A stretch of 6,619 bases of DNA, taken from an uncultured Clostridia bacterium. Lineage in GTDB: Bacteria > Bacillota > Clostridia > Christensenellales > UBA1242. Under the pieces are notes generated by a model. That model saw only the letters and a list, made by a program, of their open reading frames with translations. It was not told the DNA's origin and did no database searches. Positions 6,395 to 6,619 of the stretch are shown here, in pieces. The stretch is from contig CAMOEU010000042.1 in NCBI GenBank assembly GCA_946612575.1, forward strand, positions 1 to 6,619. The letters are read 5' to 3'. Made by a program: the position numbers and the translations under genes. Numbering within the stretch: the first letter of the stretch is position 1; every line of letters starts with the position of its first letter.

Positions 6395-6404
6395 TTGTTT
6401 ATTT

Positions 6405-6608
6405 ATGTGGGCTTTTTGTTGGTTTTTTGTTGTCTTTTGTTGGTTCACGTTCTTGCCTTGTGTCATTTTGATGAATAAATATGATGATACATGGAATGCT
6501 TTTAGCATTTGTATAATTGTTTTTTTGGTATTTATAACTATTCTCCTAGCTGTGGTTCAAATATGTTTGTATATAAAGAAAATGAGTTTCAAAAAGAAAA
6601 TATATTAA
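6405..6608 (+). CDS. Small two-helix membrane protein, 67 aa, unknown function
   Basis: The product has a first hydrophobic helix at about residues 2-23 (MWAFCWFFVVFCWFTFLP), a short polar turn NKYDDTWN (24-31), a second helix at about 32-56, and a basic tail (KKMSFKKKIY). Positive charge at the C-terminus predicts a hairpin with both ends inside. Cysteines at 5, 12 and 19 are exactly seven apart, on one face of helix 1; others are at 36 and 54. The family is not recognised. Small hydrophobic proteins of this layout include toxins, immunity or transporter accessory peptides and membrane-complex subunits, and the sequence does not discriminate. ATG 6405 is chosen over in-frame TTG 6333 and ATG 6360 because the promoter elements cover those two. 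No partner gene is visible before the window ends. Confidence 0.6.
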   Translation: MWAFCWFFVVFCWFTFLPCVILMNKYDDTWNAFSICIIVFLVFITILLAVVQICLYIKKMSFKKKIY

Positions 6609-6619
6609 ATTTTTAATTA

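Noticed and set aside
6333..6404. Longer form of the small membrane protein starting at TTG 6333 or ATG 6360
   Set aside because: These positions coincide with the -35 and -10 elements, and no ribosome site precedes them. The added residues are not hydrophobic-helix-like.
6604..6617. ATTAAA-TT-TTTAAT palindrome after the last gene
   Set aside because: It is an A/T-only 6-bp palindrome at the window edge with no G-C pair, so it is too weak to call a terminator.
1..6619. Mollicute-type recoding of TGA as Trp
   Set aside because: All Trp codons checked are TGG, and the long frames contain no TGA and end at TAA or TAG.
1..6619. CRISPR array, tRNA, rRNA, insertion sequence or phage attachment site
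   Set aside because: No regularly spaced short repeats, tRNA-like cloverleaf, transposase frame or terminal inverted repeats were seen.

Overview
The window is AT-rich, densely coded DNA, all on the + strand, using the standard bacterial code (TGG for Trp, TAA/TAG stops, no in-frame TGA). Strong G-rich Shine-Dalgarno sites, intrinsic terminators with U-tracts, a Gram-positive signal peptide and surface-protein repeats (Listeria-Bacteroides/InlB-B type, GLUG-like beta-helix, FIVAR-like helices) point to a low-GC Firmicute. An uncultured, host-associated Clostridia lineage is the best guess. This is inference; no marker gene is present.

Layout. Positions 2-172 hold the last 56 codons of a gene that enters from the left. 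It overlaps by 8 nt a 238-aa soluble coiled-coil protein (165-881), followed after 9 nt by a 621-aa membrane protein (891-2756). That protein has a cytoplasmic N-terminal domain of about 160 residues (possibly ankyrin-like), one transmembrane helix and an outside beta-helix of GLUG-like rungs. These three genes look like the end of one operon, closed by an intrinsic terminator whose stem contains the last codons and stop of the 621-aa gene. An extended -10 promoter (2809-2817) then drives a monocistronic 1056-aa exported protein (2845-6015): signal peptide, N-terminal beta domain, three InlB-like repeats, two MBG-like beta domains, helical FIVAR-like region, one transmembrane helix near residues 833-857, and an unusual cytoplasmic tail of about 200 residues. 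A strong terminator follows (6023-6055). After a gene-free gap of about 280 bp, a good -35/-10 promoter precedes a 67-aa two-helix membrane protein (6405-6608).

How the genes may work together. The two large proteins cross the membrane in opposite directions (N-in/C-out and N-out/C-in). Each shows a repeat-built ectodomain outside and a folded, non-enzymatic-looking domain inside. A cytoplasmic coiled-coil protein is encoded in the same operon as the first. A surface adhesion or sensing module anchored to something inside the cell is a reasonable hypothesis, but nothing in the sequence proves interaction and no catalytic motif was recognised in any of the proteins.
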